64,000 nt of DNA from the NCBI GenBank assembly GCA_050157065.1, contig CP189573.1; one strand, written 5' to 3'. The notes under the pieces are model-generated. The model made no database searches, was not told the origin of the DNA, and was given only the letters and a program-made list of their open reading frames with translations. Positions 16,180 to 25,172 of this stretch are shown piece after piece. A program made the position numbers and the translations under genes. Source of the stretch: Avipropionibacterium sp050157065 (lineage in GTDB: Bacteria > Actinomycetota > Actinomycetes > Propionibacteriales > Propionibacteriaceae). Position 1 is the stretch's first letter. Every line of letters starts with the position of its first letter.

Positions 16180-19100
16180 GTGCCGTCAGATCCGTACGTG
16201 CACCTGCGGGTCGCCTCGGGCTACTCGCTGCAGTACGGCGCCTCCCACCCGGCTGATCTGGTCGCCCGGGCGGCCGAGCACGAGATGGACATCCTCGCCC
16301 TCACCGATCGGGACGGGCTCTACGGTGCGGTGCGGTTCGCCAAGGCGTGCACCAAGGCCGGGATCGCACCGGTGCTGGGGGTCGACCTGGCGCACGTCCC
16401 GATGGGTCCCCTCGACGGGCTCGAGGGGCGTAATGGGCTCGAGGGTCGTCGGGGTCGGACGCCGGTCAGGGGTGGGGCGACCCGGGATCCGCGGCTGCCG
16501 CGGGTCGTCGTACTGGCCAGGCCCGGTGGCGGCTGGGGTCGGCTGTGTCGACTCGTCTCGGCTGCTCACCTCGACGGGGAGCGCAGCAATCCGGTCACCG
16601 ATCCGATCGGAGTCGCCGAGCATGCCGCCGACGGTCGGCTGGTGATCATGCTCGGTCAGGACTCCGAGTTCGCGGCCGCGGTGGCCGCTGACCGGCCCGA
16701 GCTGGCCCATCGGCTGCTGGACCGGTGGCGGGCCGTCGTCCCGGCCGGCCAGCTGGTCGTCGGGGTCTGCCACCACCGGGTCGGCGGGGACGGTCCCGGA
16801 TCGGCTCGGTTGGCCGGCCGGATGACCCGGATCGCCGACGGGGCAGGGATCCCGGTCGTCCTCACCAACGACGTCCGGATGGTCGACCGGCACCAGGCCC
16901 CGACGGTCGACGTGCTCGACAGTGCCCGACGACTGGTCGCCCTCGACCGGCGCCACATCGACCGGCGCAACGCCGAGGGCTACCTGACCAGCGGCAAGGA
17001 GATGCTCGAGGCCGCCCGTGAGGTGTCCCGGTTCGCCGGCCGTCCCGATGACGGCGAGAAGTTGATCACCGTCACCCGGTCGGTCGCCATCCGTTGTCAG
17101 CTCGACCCACGAGCCGACCTCGGGATCGGCGAGATCCACCTGCCCGAGTTGTCGGTGCTCAACACGGCCGGGGTGCCGATCCGCGGCGAGGACGCCGCCC
17201 AGCGGGTGCTGGCGATGCGGTGCGAGGCCGGACTGGCGATGCGGTACGGCCATCCCGACGACGCCACCCGGCAACGGCTGGAGGAGGAGCTGGCGGTGAT
17301 CGGCCAGCTCGGGTTCGCCTCCTACTTCCTCACCGTCGCCGACGTCGTCGACCTGGTCCGTGACCTCGGGATCCGTTGTGCAGCACGAGGATCCGGCGCC
17401 GGCAGCCTGGTCAACCACCTGCTGCGGATCTCCGGCATCGACCCGATGCGGCACGGCCTGGTGATGGAACGCTTCCTGTCCCCGTTGCGGATCGCGCTGC
17501 CCGACATCGACCTCGACGTGGAGTCGGCCCGCCGACTCGAGGTGTACGACAAGATCCTCGAGACCTTCGGCGGTGAGCGGGTCGCCTGCGTCGCGATGCT
17601 CGAGACCTACCGGGTCCGCCACGCCGTCCGCGACGTCGGTGCCGCACTGAGCCTGCCACCGGGGGAGATCGACGCGATCGCCAAGGCGTTCCCGCACATC
17701 CGCGCCCGCGACGCCCGCTCAGCACTGCGTGACCTGCCGGAGCTGCGCAACGCCGGCCTCGCCGAACGCCGACTCGACCTGTTGTTCGAGCTGGTGGAGA
17801 GCCTGGACGGGCTGCCACGCCACGTCGCCCTGCACCCGTGCGGGATCCTGCTCAGCGACACCACCCTGCTCGACCGGACCCCGGTCGAGGCGAGCCACGA
17901 CGGCTACCCGATGAGCCAGTTCGACAAGGACGACGTGGAGGACCTCGGCCTGCTCAAGCTCGACGTGCTGGGCATCCGGATGCAGTCGTCGATGGCCCAC
18001 GCCCTCGACGAGATCGAACGGACCGAACGGACCCGGATCGACCTCGACGCCGTCCCGATGGACGACCCCGACACCTACACCATGATCGGCAACGCCGCCA
18101 CGCTCGGCTGCTTCCAGATCGAGTCCCCCGGCCAACGGGAACTGGTCGGCAAGTTCGGTCCGGCCGACTTCACCGACATCGTGATCGACATCTCGCTGTT
18201 CCGGCCCGGCCCGGTGAAGAGTGACATGGTCACCCCCTTCCTCGAAGCCAGGCAGGGATTCCGGTCGGTCAACCACCTCCACCCCGACCTGGTCGAGCAC
18301 CTGGCCGACACCGGTGGGGTGGTGGTCTTCCACGAACAGGTGATCAAGATCATCGCGACCATGACCGGCTGCACCCTGGCCGAGGCGGACGAGGCCCGCC
18401 GCAGCCTGGGGGACCGCGAGTCCCAGCTCGAGGTACGGACCTGGTTCAGCGCGACCACCCGCGAACGTGGCTACCCCGAGTCGGTGATCGGCAAGGTGTG
18501 GGAGGTGCTGGAAGCCTTTGCCTCCTTCGGTTTCTGCAAGGCCCACGCCGCCGCGTTCGCGCTGCCCACCTACCAGTCGGCGTGGTTGAAGGCGCACCAT
18601 CCCGCCCACTTCCTGGCCGGGGTGCTGACCCACGACCCCGGCATGTACCCGAAGCGGTTGATCATCGAGGAGGCCCGCCGGATGGGTGTGGTCGTCCTCG
18701 GCCTCGACGTCAACGCCTCCGCGGGCGGCTACACCGTCGAACGGGTCGACACCGACGCCGGTGACGACGAGTTCCCCGAGGCCCCATGGCCGACGGAGCA
18801 GCCCACGACGACCGACCAGGAACCGGCCGACGACGAACCCCGATCACCCCGCCCCAAACGGTTGGCCCCCGGGGACGGGCTGCCCGACGGCCGCGGCTGG
18901 GGGATCCGACTGTCGCTGACCGATGTGAAGGGGATCTCCGGCACCGAGGTCGCCCGGATCATCGCCGGGCGACCGTACGACTCGCTGCCCGACTTCTGGT
19001 CGCGGGCCCAGGTGTCGGTGCCGATCTGCGAGCGGCTGGTGCTCGCCGGCGCCTTCGACCGGTTGTACGGCATCGGCCGGGCCCCGGTGCTCGCCTCCCG

Positions 19101-20163
19101 GCATCGGGTGACCCGGCGTGACCTGTTGCTGTTGGTGGCCGACCTCGACGCCGATGCCCGTGCCGACGCCCGGGCCCGGTCCCGCAGCCGCGGACTGCGA
19201 CGCAACCGTCGCCAGCAGCGCGACGAGATCGAGCAGCGGGCCACCGAGGCGGCCGACCGGCCGGCACAGGTGTGGCGGGCCGACGAGCGGCACACCGCCG
19301 CGTCGGGTCGTGATCCGCGTGACCTCGCCCGGCGCCAGTCCCGGGCCACCGCCCCCGCCGTACCGCAGGAAGTCCAACTCTCCTTCGACTTCCACGACCC
19401 CGACGACGTCCCCGACGACGTGATCGAGGCCGAGCCCGAACCGTCCGAACCCGATCACTCCCACCTCGAACCGACCCGGTTGCCCCACCGGATGCGGGTG
19501 TCCGGGCTGCCCGAGATGACCGACGCCGAACGGGTCCGCGCCGAACTGTCCATCCTCGGGCTGGACGCCAGCCGGCACGTCGTCGACTTCTACAAGCCGA
19601 TGCTGGCCGACCTCGGCGTCACCTTCTCGGTCGACCTGTTGCAGGCGCGGAGCCGGTCGGAGGTGTTGATCGCCGGGGTGAAGGTGGCGACCCAGACCCC
19701 ACCGATCCGCAGCGGCCGCCGGGTCGTCTTCCTCACCGTCGACGACACCACCGGACCGGCCGACGCCACCTTCTTCGAGGACGTCCAGGGTCCGTACGCG
19801 GCAACGGTCTTCTCCGCCTGGCTGCTGGTGGTGCGCGGCGAACTGCGCCGGACCGGCCCGCGCGGGGTGTCGGTCCGCGCCACCGGCGCCTGGGACCTGC
19901 AGGACCTCCACACCCGCTGGCGCGAGGAGGTCGAGCTCACCGGCGACCGACAGGCCGCGACCGCTGCCGTACGGGCAGTGCTCGCGGCCCCGCCACCGGG
20001 TGCTGCCGAGGCGGCCGGCACGAAGCCGGCCGGTCGTCGCACCCTGGTCCACGCCAGCGGGTTCCGGCAGTCGCCGTACTCCGACATCAAGCCCGCCGGT
20101 GACCCGGCCGGGACGCCGCCGATGAAGCTGTGGCACACCAGTCAGGGGAGTTCGGGACGATGA
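16180..20163 (+). CDS. dnaE2: Error-prone DNA polymerase DnaE2
   Basis: A 1327-residue C-family polymerase used for damage-induced translesion synthesis. An N-terminal PHP domain begins YVHLRVASGYSLQYGASHPADLV. The palm has ARGSGAGSLVNHLL and the catalytic PDIDLD near residue 442; the third Asp lies in LKLDVLG. A tudor/OB region is near the C-terminus. Residues about 1000-1100 contain a long charged linker. GTG 16180 follows GGGGAGG at 16168-16174. LexA-controlled promoter upstream. The usual ImuB partner is not in this window; a DinB-type polymerase is two genes downstream. Its stop overlaps a possible upstream start of the next gene. Confidence 0.93.
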   Translation: MPSDPYVHLRVASGYSLQYGASHPADLVARAAEHEMDILALTDRDGLYGAVRFAKACTKAGIAPVLGVDLAHVPMGPLDGLEGRNGLEGRRGRTPVRGGATRDPRLPRVVVLARPGGGWGRLCRLVSAAHLDGERSNPVTDPIGVAEHAADGRLVIMLGQDSEFAAAVAADRPELAHRLLDRWRAVVPAGQLVVGVCHHRVGGDGPGSARLAGRMTRIADGAGIPVVLTNDVRMVDRHQAPTVDVLDSARRLVALDRRHIDRRNAEGYLTSGKEMLEAAREVSRFAGRPDDGEKLITVTRSVAIRCQLDPRADLGIGEIHLPELSVLNTAGVPIRGEDAAQRVLAMRCEAGLAMRYGHPDDATRQRLEEELAVIGQLGFASYFLTVADVVDLVRDLGIRCAARGSGAGSLVNHLLRISGIDPMRHGLVMERFLSPLRIALPDIDLDVESARRLEVYDKILETFGGERVACVAMLETYRVRHAVRDVGAALSLPPGEIDAIAKAFPHIRARDARSALRDLPELRNAGLAERRLDLLFELVESLDGLPRHVALHPCGILLSDTTLLDRTPVEASHDGYPMSQFDKDDVEDLGLLKLDVLGIRMQSSMAHALDEIERTERTRIDLDAVPMDDPDTYTMIGNAATLGCFQIESPGQRELVGKFGPADFTDIVIDISLFRPGPVKSDMVTPFLEARQGFRSVNHLHPDLVEHLADTGGVVVFHEQVIKIIATMTGCTLAEADEARRSLGDRESQLEVRTWFSATTRERGYPESVIGKVWEVLEAFASFGFCKAHAAAFALPTYQSAWLKAHHPAHFLAGVLTHDPGMYPKRLIIEEARRMGVVVLGLDVNASAGGYTVERVDTDAGDDEFPEAPWPTEQPTTTDQEPADDEPRSPRPKRLAPGDGLPDGRGWGIRLSLTDVKGISGTEVARIIAGRPYDSLPDFWSRAQVSVPICERLVLAGAFDRLYGIGRAPVLASRHRVTRRDLLLLVADLDADARADARARSRSRGLRRNRRQQRDEIEQRATEAADRPAQVWRADERHTAASGRDPRDLARRQSRATAPAVPQEVQLSFDFHDPDDVPDDVIEAEPEPSEPDHSHLEPTRLPHRMRVSGLPEMTDAERVRAELSILGLDASRHVVDFYKPMLADLGVTFSVDLLQARSRSEVLIAGVKVATQTPPIRSGRRVVFLTVDDTTGPADATFFEDVQGPYAATVFSAWLLVVRGELRRTGPRGVSVRATGAWDLQDLHTRWREEVELTGDRQAATAAVRAVLAAPPPGAAEAAGTKPAGRRTLVHASGFRQSPYSDIKPAGDPAGTPPMKLWHTSQGSSGR

Positions 20164-20243
20164 GGCACACCGACGTGGGTAGGCTCCGAAGTGCCGTATC
20201 GCCACAGCAGTGGCACGAGATGTACTCGGTCGAGGAGAGTCGC

Positions 20244-21011
20244 ATGGGTCAGCCCGCCAGCACCGGATCCCGTACCACCGGGTCCACACCCCGACCGGTC
20301 GGTCACCGCAAGGGCGCGTTGTCGCAGTCACTGTTGGCCGACATCCTCGCCGACGAGTTGGCGGCCTGGCAGCAGGAGACCGGTACCGACCCGGTCGACA
20401 TCGCCGACCTGGGCGGCGGCACCGGCGGCATCGCGACCCGGCTCGCCGGGCAAGGCCACTCGGTCGTCGTGGTCGACCCGAGCCCGGATGCGCTGGCCTC
20501 GCTGCAGCGACGCGCCGCCGACGCCGGCGTGGCCGATCGGATCACCGCCCGGCTGGGGGATGCCGCCGACGTCGTCGACGTGGTGGGCAGTGAGGCGGTC
20601 GACGTGATGGTCTGCCACCGCGTGCTCGAGATGGTCGACCAGCCCGTCGACGCGCTGCGGGCGATGGCGACCTGCCTGCGACCCGGCGGGATGCTCAGCC
20701 TGCTGGTCCCCGGGCGCCGCTCCGCCGTCCTGGCGCACGCCCTGAACGGACAGTTCCAGGCAGCCCGCGACGCCCTCACCGACGAACGACGGTTCGATCC
20801 CGAGCGGGTCAGCCGGCTGCTCACCCAGGCCGGCTTCGAGGTCACCGCCCAGCACGGCATCGGGGCGCTCGCCGACGTGATCCCCGAAACGGTCACCGAG
20901 TCCACCGCCGCCCGCGAGCAGCTGTACGCCCTCGACCGCGAGATCAGCACCGACGCAGCCTTCCGTGCGTTGGCCCCCCAACTGCACGTCACCGCACGGT
21001 TCCGCCGGTGA
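20244..21011 (+). CDS. Class I SAM-dependent methyltransferase
   Basis: A 255-residue protein with motif I IADLGGGTGGIATRLA, acidic VVVDPSPDAL, VDVMVCHRVLEMVDQP and LRPGGMLSLLV. It belongs to the methyltransferase group commonly coded beside dinB in actinobacteria; the target is unknown (nucleic acid or small molecule). ATG 20244 with GAGGAG 5 nt upstream is preferred. An alternative ATG at 20160 would overlap the dnaE2 stop (ATGA) and add 28 residues, but that stretch uses rare codons and contains a TAGGCT promoter-like box near 20178, so it is probably leader. Confidence 0.8.
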   Translation: MGQPASTGSRTTGSTPRPVGHRKGALSQSLLADILADELAAWQQETGTDPVDIADLGGGTGGIATRLAGQGHSVVVVDPSPDALASLQRRAADAGVADRITARLGDAADVVDVVGSEAVDVMVCHRVLEMVDQPVDALRAMATCLRPGGMLSLLVPGRRSAVLAHALNGQFQAARDALTDERRFDPERVSRLLTQAGFEVTAQHGIGALADVIPETVTESTAAREQLYALDREISTDAAFRALAPQLHVTARFRR

Positions 21012-21061
21012 CCGGGGTGTCGCCATGTCGTTGAAGGGGGCATGGCGGTGAGGCGGGTCCC

Positions 21062-22246
21062 GTGGCGGTGATCATGCACGTCGACATGGACGCGTTCTTC
21101 GCGATGGTGGAACTGCGCGACCGGCCCGACCTGCGCGGCAAGCCGATGATCGTCGGCGGCCACACCCGCGGCGTGGTGCTCTCGGCCACGTACGAGGCCC
21201 GCGCCCACGGCGTCCGGTCGGGGATGCCGATGACCCGCGCCCGCCGGCTGTCACCGACCGCGGTCGTGCTGCCACCGCGGCACGACGGCTACGCCGCGGT
21301 CTCGAAGTCGGTGTTCGCGATCCTCGACACCTACAGCCACGTCGTCGAGCCCGCCTCGGTCGACGAGGCGTTCCTCGACATCACCGGCTCGCTGAAACGG
21401 CTCGGCCGTCCGTCCGACATCGGCGAGATGATCCGGGCGCAGGTCTTCGACGAACAGCAGGTGACCTGCTCGGTCGGCATCGGCCCCACCAAGTTCATCG
21501 CCAAGCTGGCCTCGCAGGCGTGCAAGCCCGACGGGCTGATGGAGGTGCCACCCGACAAGGCGCTGGCCTTCCTCCACCCGCTCCCCGTCGAACGGATGTG
21601 GGGCGTGGGGGAGGCCACCGCCGAGAAGCTGAACCGGTTCGGGCTGCGGACCGTCGCCGACCTGGCCTACACCCCGCTCGACACGCTGACCCGCGCCTTT
21701 GGGCAACACCAGGGCCGACTGCTGAACGACCTGGCCTGGGGCCGCGACCCCCGCCCGGTGGTGCCGCACGAACCGGAACGCAGCATCGGGTCGTCGGAGA
21801 CCTTCGGCCGCGACACCGACGATCCGGCCGAGATCCGTCGCGAACTGCTGCGGATGGCCGAGAAGACCGCCGCCCGGCTGCGGAAGGCGGAGTTCATGGC
21901 CCGGACCGTCGTGCTGACCGTCCGGTTCGCCGACTTCACCACGATCACCCGGTCGGGGACGATGTCCTCGCCGACCGACATCGGCGCGGAGATCCACCAG
22001 CAGGCGGTCGCGCTGTACGAGAAGCTGGGGCTCCAGCGGGCCCGGATCCGGTTGGTGGGCGTACGGGTGGAGGGTCTCGTCCCGCTCGCCGAGGCCCACC
22101 GGCAGCCCCAGCTGGACGAGCCGGAGCACGGGTGGCGGGAGGCCGAACAGGCCATCGACGCCGCGGTCGCGAAGTTCGGACCGCAGGCCGTGCAACGCGC
22201 CACCTTGGCCCGCCGTCGGCCCGGGTATGACGATCCGCCGCCCTGA
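21062..22246 (+). CDS. dinB: DNA polymerase IV (DinB)
   Basis: A 394-residue Y-family translesion polymerase. The catalytic carboxylates are in HVDMDAFFA (Asp8, Asp10 region) and SVDEAFLD near residue 100. SATYEARAHGVRSGMP, the KFIAKLAS helix, the thumb GVGEATAEKLNRFG and the little-finger RTVVLTVRFADF are all typical. No clear QLxLF clamp-binding tail is visible; the nearest sequence is RQPQLDE. GTG 21062 starts 50 bp after the methyltransferase. It probably shares the dnaE2 SOS transcript, as no separate SOS box was found before it. Confidence 0.93.
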   Translation: MAVIMHVDMDAFFAMVELRDRPDLRGKPMIVGGHTRGVVLSATYEARAHGVRSGMPMTRARRLSPTAVVLPPRHDGYAAVSKSVFAILDTYSHVVEPASVDEAFLDITGSLKRLGRPSDIGEMIRAQVFDEQQVTCSVGIGPTKFIAKLASQACKPDGLMEVPPDKALAFLHPLPVERMWGVGEATAEKLNRFGLRTVADLAYTPLDTLTRAFGQHQGRLLNDLAWGRDPRPVVPHEPERSIGSSETFGRDTDDPAEIRRELLRMAEKTAARLRKAEFMARTVVLTVRFADFTTITRSGTMSSPTDIGAEIHQQAVALYEKLGLQRARIRLVGVRVEGLVPLAEAHRQPQLDEPEHGWREAEQAIDAAVAKFGPQAVQRATLARRRPGYDDPPP

Positions 22247-22271
22247 GGTTCCGTTGTGCGCCCGCTACGCA

Positions 22272-22277
22272 TACACT
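22272..22277 (+). promoter_or_regulatory. Candidate -10 box before the DUF3040 gene
   Basis: TACACT in the 88-bp gap after dinB, 58 nt before the GTG of the next gene. A convincing -35 is lacking. Suggests the DUF3040 gene is transcribed separately from the SOS operon. Confidence 0.4.
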
Positions 22278-22334
22278 TGGGACACGAATCATCACCGGCG
22301 TAACGCGTCGGGTGACCAGCCGTGGGAGGTGACC

Positions 22335-22757
22335 GTGGCCCTGTCAGAGTCCGAACAGCGGCTGCTGGCCCAGATGGAGGCCGCGCTGGCTGCTGAGGAC
22401 CCCAAACTGGTCAAGACGTTCAGTGGTCCGAGTGCGCGACAGCTCCATCCGCGTCGTGCGGCGTTGGCAGGTCTCGGCTTCGTCGCCGGGCTGGGCCTGT
22501 TGATCGGCGGCATGCTCAGCTGGCCCGGCCTCAGTGTGCTCGGCTTCGTGGTGATGGTCGCCTCCGCCGTGATCGGCATCTACTCCTGGCAACCGCGGCC
22601 GACCGAGTCCATCGCGACCACCAAGGGCGCCCCGACCAAGCCGCGTCCTGCTCCTGCCACCAAGCCCGAGGCGGCCGGTGACCGCCCCGAGTTCGGCCAG
22701 GGCTTCATGGATCGGATGGAGGAGCGGTGGCGTCGCCGCCGCGACGAGGACATCTGA
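22335..22757 (+). CDS. DUF3040 membrane protein
   Basis: A 140-residue protein with the DUF3040 pattern: N-terminal ALSESEQRLLAQMEAALAAEDP (split here by position 20), then two transmembrane helices (about 37-58 and 61-80) and a basic cytosolic tail ending RRRRDEDI. Actinobacteria-specific; often adjacent to dcw or SOS genes, function unknown. GTG 22335 has GGGAGGTGA ending about 3 nt upstream. A hairpin terminator follows. Confidence 0.88.
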   Translation: MALSESEQRLLAQMEAALAAEDPKLVKTFSGPSARQLHPRRAALAGLGFVAGLGLLIGGMLSWPGLSVLGFVVMVASAVIGIYSWQPRPTESIATTKGAPTKPRPAPATKPEAAGDRPEFGQGFMDRMEERWRRRRDEDI

Positions 22758-22813
22758 GCCACCACCCACCTACTGCACGCGACACGTACTGCACAGGACA
22801 CGTACTGCACACG

Positions 22814-22843
22814 ACGCCCCGGTTCCAGATGGAGCCGGGGCGT
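22814..22843 (+). terminator. Terminator between convergent DUF3040 and transglutaminase genes
   Basis: ACGCCCCGGTTCC / GGAGCCGGGGCGT stem (13 bp, one G-T pair) with an AGAT loop, then TCGTCG. Just upstream, the gap also holds GACACGTACTGCAC twice in tandem (about 22784-22811). The rest of the 147-bp gap shows nothing recognisable. Confidence 0.7.
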
Positions 22844-22904
22844 TCGTCGTACGGCCGACACCACCCGGGTGCCCACCGGCGCGGTCACGGACCGCGCACG
22901 TCGG

Positions 22905-25172
22905 TCACAGGCCGCGTCGGCCGATCTGACCACCGGGCCGCCGCCACAACGATCGCGGCAGCAGGGTGTTGCGGATCCGCTGGCCGACACTGGTCGGCCG
23001 GGCCATGGCGTCGACGACCTGCCGGGCGATGCCCTGGGCCGCGCTGCCCTCCTCGGCGGAGAGCTGACCGCGGGAGTAGCGCGACCGCTCCACCATCAGG
23101 GCGAGCGAACCCAACGACTCGGTCTCCTCGGCCCCCAGCCCCTTGCCGACCTGGCTGCCGATGGCGCGCGGTGACCCACTGGGCCAACTGCCTCGATGGT
23201 CCAGCACGGTGTCGCGGATCTCGTGCCAGGCGTCCTCCACCTGTGCGGCCGGGGGCCCCGCACCCGAGAGTCGGTGTCGGCGCCGCCGGGCCCGGACCAC
23301 CGCGGGGGTCGCGGCCAGCGCCAACAGCAGCAGCACGACCCCGATGACGGCGATGGCGACCACCCAGTCCTGCGACTCGGTGCCCTCCTCGATCGGCGCC
23401 TCGGTGGGGGCCTCCTCGGTCGGCACCTCGACGCTCTCCGAGGGCAGGTTCGTGGCGGTGGTCTCCTCGGTCGTCGAGCTCGCACTGGGGGCGGTCGACT
23501 CACCGACGCCGCCCTGGCGGGCCACCGTCCACGCCGGCGGGGTCGCGTTGTTGCCCGGGGTCGGCTCCCAGCGCACCCACCCGATGTCGTCGAAGTACAG
23601 CTCCGGCCACGAGTGCATGTCGTGGGTCGACACCTCCCAGGTGTCGCCGTTCCGCTCCCCGGGGAGGAAGCCGATCGCCACCCGTGACGGGATGCCCACG
23701 GCGCGGGCCATGATCGCCATCGCCGCCGCGAACTGCTCGCAATACCCCCGCTTGTCCTGGAACAGGAACCGTGTCAGTGCCTCGTAGCCCGTCCCCGGTG
23801 CCGGTTCGGTCGAGTACTCGAACTCACCACTGCGCAGGTACGACTGGATGGCCGCGGCCTGCAGGGCCGGGGTCTGCCGGCCCTCGGTCACCTCGAAGGC
23901 GAGCTGGACCACCTCGTCGGGCAGGTCCTGCGGGATCGTGCCGGTGATGTCGTTGTCCTGCGGGACCCCGGTCCGGGCGAGCGTCAACTCCTCACCGTCG
24001 GGCACGATGTCGGCACTCTGCACCGTGTAGCTGAGGCCCCGGGTCGCGCTCATCCGGTCCTCCCCGGTGGCGATGTAGACCAACGACAGCGGGTCGTACC
24101 CCCACTCGCCGGGCACCTGCAGCTGACGCGGGGCGTACGGCAACGGCAGGTACTCACTGCCGAACGCGCCGATCTGGACCGATGTCGTACGGCGGGGCCC
24201 CTGCTCCCGCGCCACCCCGGGGATCGCGCCGGGCTGGCCCTGCAGCACACTGATCGGTGCGTTCTGCCACCCGTTCCCGTCGAAGTGTGGCAGTGACGCC
24301 ATCCGCAGGTAGACGCCCTCGGAGTCGTCGCCGCTGGTCTGGTAGCTCAGGATCGTGACGTCGTCGGGCCGGGTCAGGTTGCGCCGCAGATCGAGCGTCG
24401 GGTCACCCAGCTGCAGTGGCCCGCCCTCACCCTGGCCGGTGCCGCCACCCAGCACCCCCAGCGAACCGGTCGGGATCACCAGCCACCCGATCATCGCCAG
24501 CACCAGGGCCGGGATGGCCACCAGCGCGGCCGATCCCCACAGCACCGGGGCCACCGAGCGGTCCGGGTGTCGCTCGTCGGGCAGCACCCCGCGGCGCCAC
24601 CGGTCGGCGCGGTTGACGTTCTCGGCCAACAGGATCCCCAGGTAGCCGACCCCGATCGCGAGGGCGCCGAAGAAGACCAGGTCGGCCTGCAGGCTGAGCG
24701 CCGGGATCAGGAACAGCGCCAACGGCGGGGCGAACCCCCACACGTACCGCTGCAGGGTGCACACCAACAGATCGGTCATGATCAACAGCGCACCGACGAC
24801 GGCCACCGTCAACCACAGCACGCCCGGATGCGACTCCATCGGCGCCGACTGCGTCTGCAGGTGCTCGGTGGCGCTCACCGCCAACCGGGCGATGCCGACG
24901 AAGACGTCGTCGTCGCCGTCGGCGGCCCCGGGGCGGGGGACCAGCCGGGAGAACACGAGCAGGAAGCCGGCGGCCGTGACCAGTTGGGCCGAGGTCGCCC
25001 CGAGGTCACCCCACCGCGTCCGCCGCAGCACCGCACCGACACCGCACACCAGCACGATCAGCAGGAACGACCAACCGAGGTAACTGCGGTCTTGGGTGAT
25101 CGGCAGCAGCGTGAACGTCGCCAACATCATGGCGACGCCGGTCGCGATCGCCAGCCGGTCGGTGGTCCTCAT
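22905..25172 (-). CDS. TgpA-like transglutaminase-domain membrane protein
   Basis: A 755-residue protein. Six or so transmembrane helices (DUF3488 region) occupy the first 200 residues. An extracytoplasmic transglutaminase core follows, with catalytic Cys478 (RGYCEQFAAAM), His520 (DMHSWPE) and an Asp near 527 (FDDIGWVRWEPTPG). A Thr/Glu-rich linker, a further TM helix (VVAIAVIGVVLLLLALA) and a cytosolic DUF4129-like tail complete it. Such proteins act on periplasmic or wall-facing proteins or peptides. ATG 25172 overlaps the DUF58 stop (ATGA). Third gene of the moxR-DUF58-tgpA operon. Confidence 0.9.
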   Translation of the reverse strand: MRTTDRLAIATGVAMMLATFTLLPITQDRSYLGWSFLLIVLVCGVGAVLRRTRWGDLGATSAQLVTAAGFLLVFSRLVPRPGAADGDDDVFVGIARLAVSATEHLQTQSAPMESHPGVLWLTVAVVGALLIMTDLLVCTLQRYVWGFAPPLALFLIPALSLQADLVFFGALAIGVGYLGILLAENVNRADRWRRGVLPDERHPDRSVAPVLWGSAALVAIPALVLAMIGWLVIPTGSLGVLGGGTGQGEGGPLQLGDPTLDLRRNLTRPDDVTILSYQTSGDDSEGVYLRMASLPHFDGNGWQNAPISVLQGQPGAIPGVAREQGPRRTTSVQIGAFGSEYLPLPYAPRQLQVPGEWGYDPLSLVYIATGEDRMSATRGLSYTVQSADIVPDGEELTLARTGVPQDNDITGTIPQDLPDEVVQLAFEVTEGRQTPALQAAAIQSYLRSGEFEYSTEPAPGTGYEALTRFLFQDKRGYCEQFAAAMAIMARAVGIPSRVAIGFLPGERNGDTWEVSTHDMHSWPELYFDDIGWVRWEPTPGNNATPPAWTVARQGGVGESTAPSASSTTEETTATNLPSESVEVPTEEAPTEAPIEEGTESQDWVVAIAVIGVVLLLLALAATPAVVRARRRRHRLSGAGPPAAQVEDAWHEIRDTVLDHRGSWPSGSPRAIGSQVGKGLGAEETESLGSLALMVERSRYSRGQLSAEEGSAAQGIARQVVDAMARPTSVGQRIRNTLLPRSLWRRPGGQIGRRGL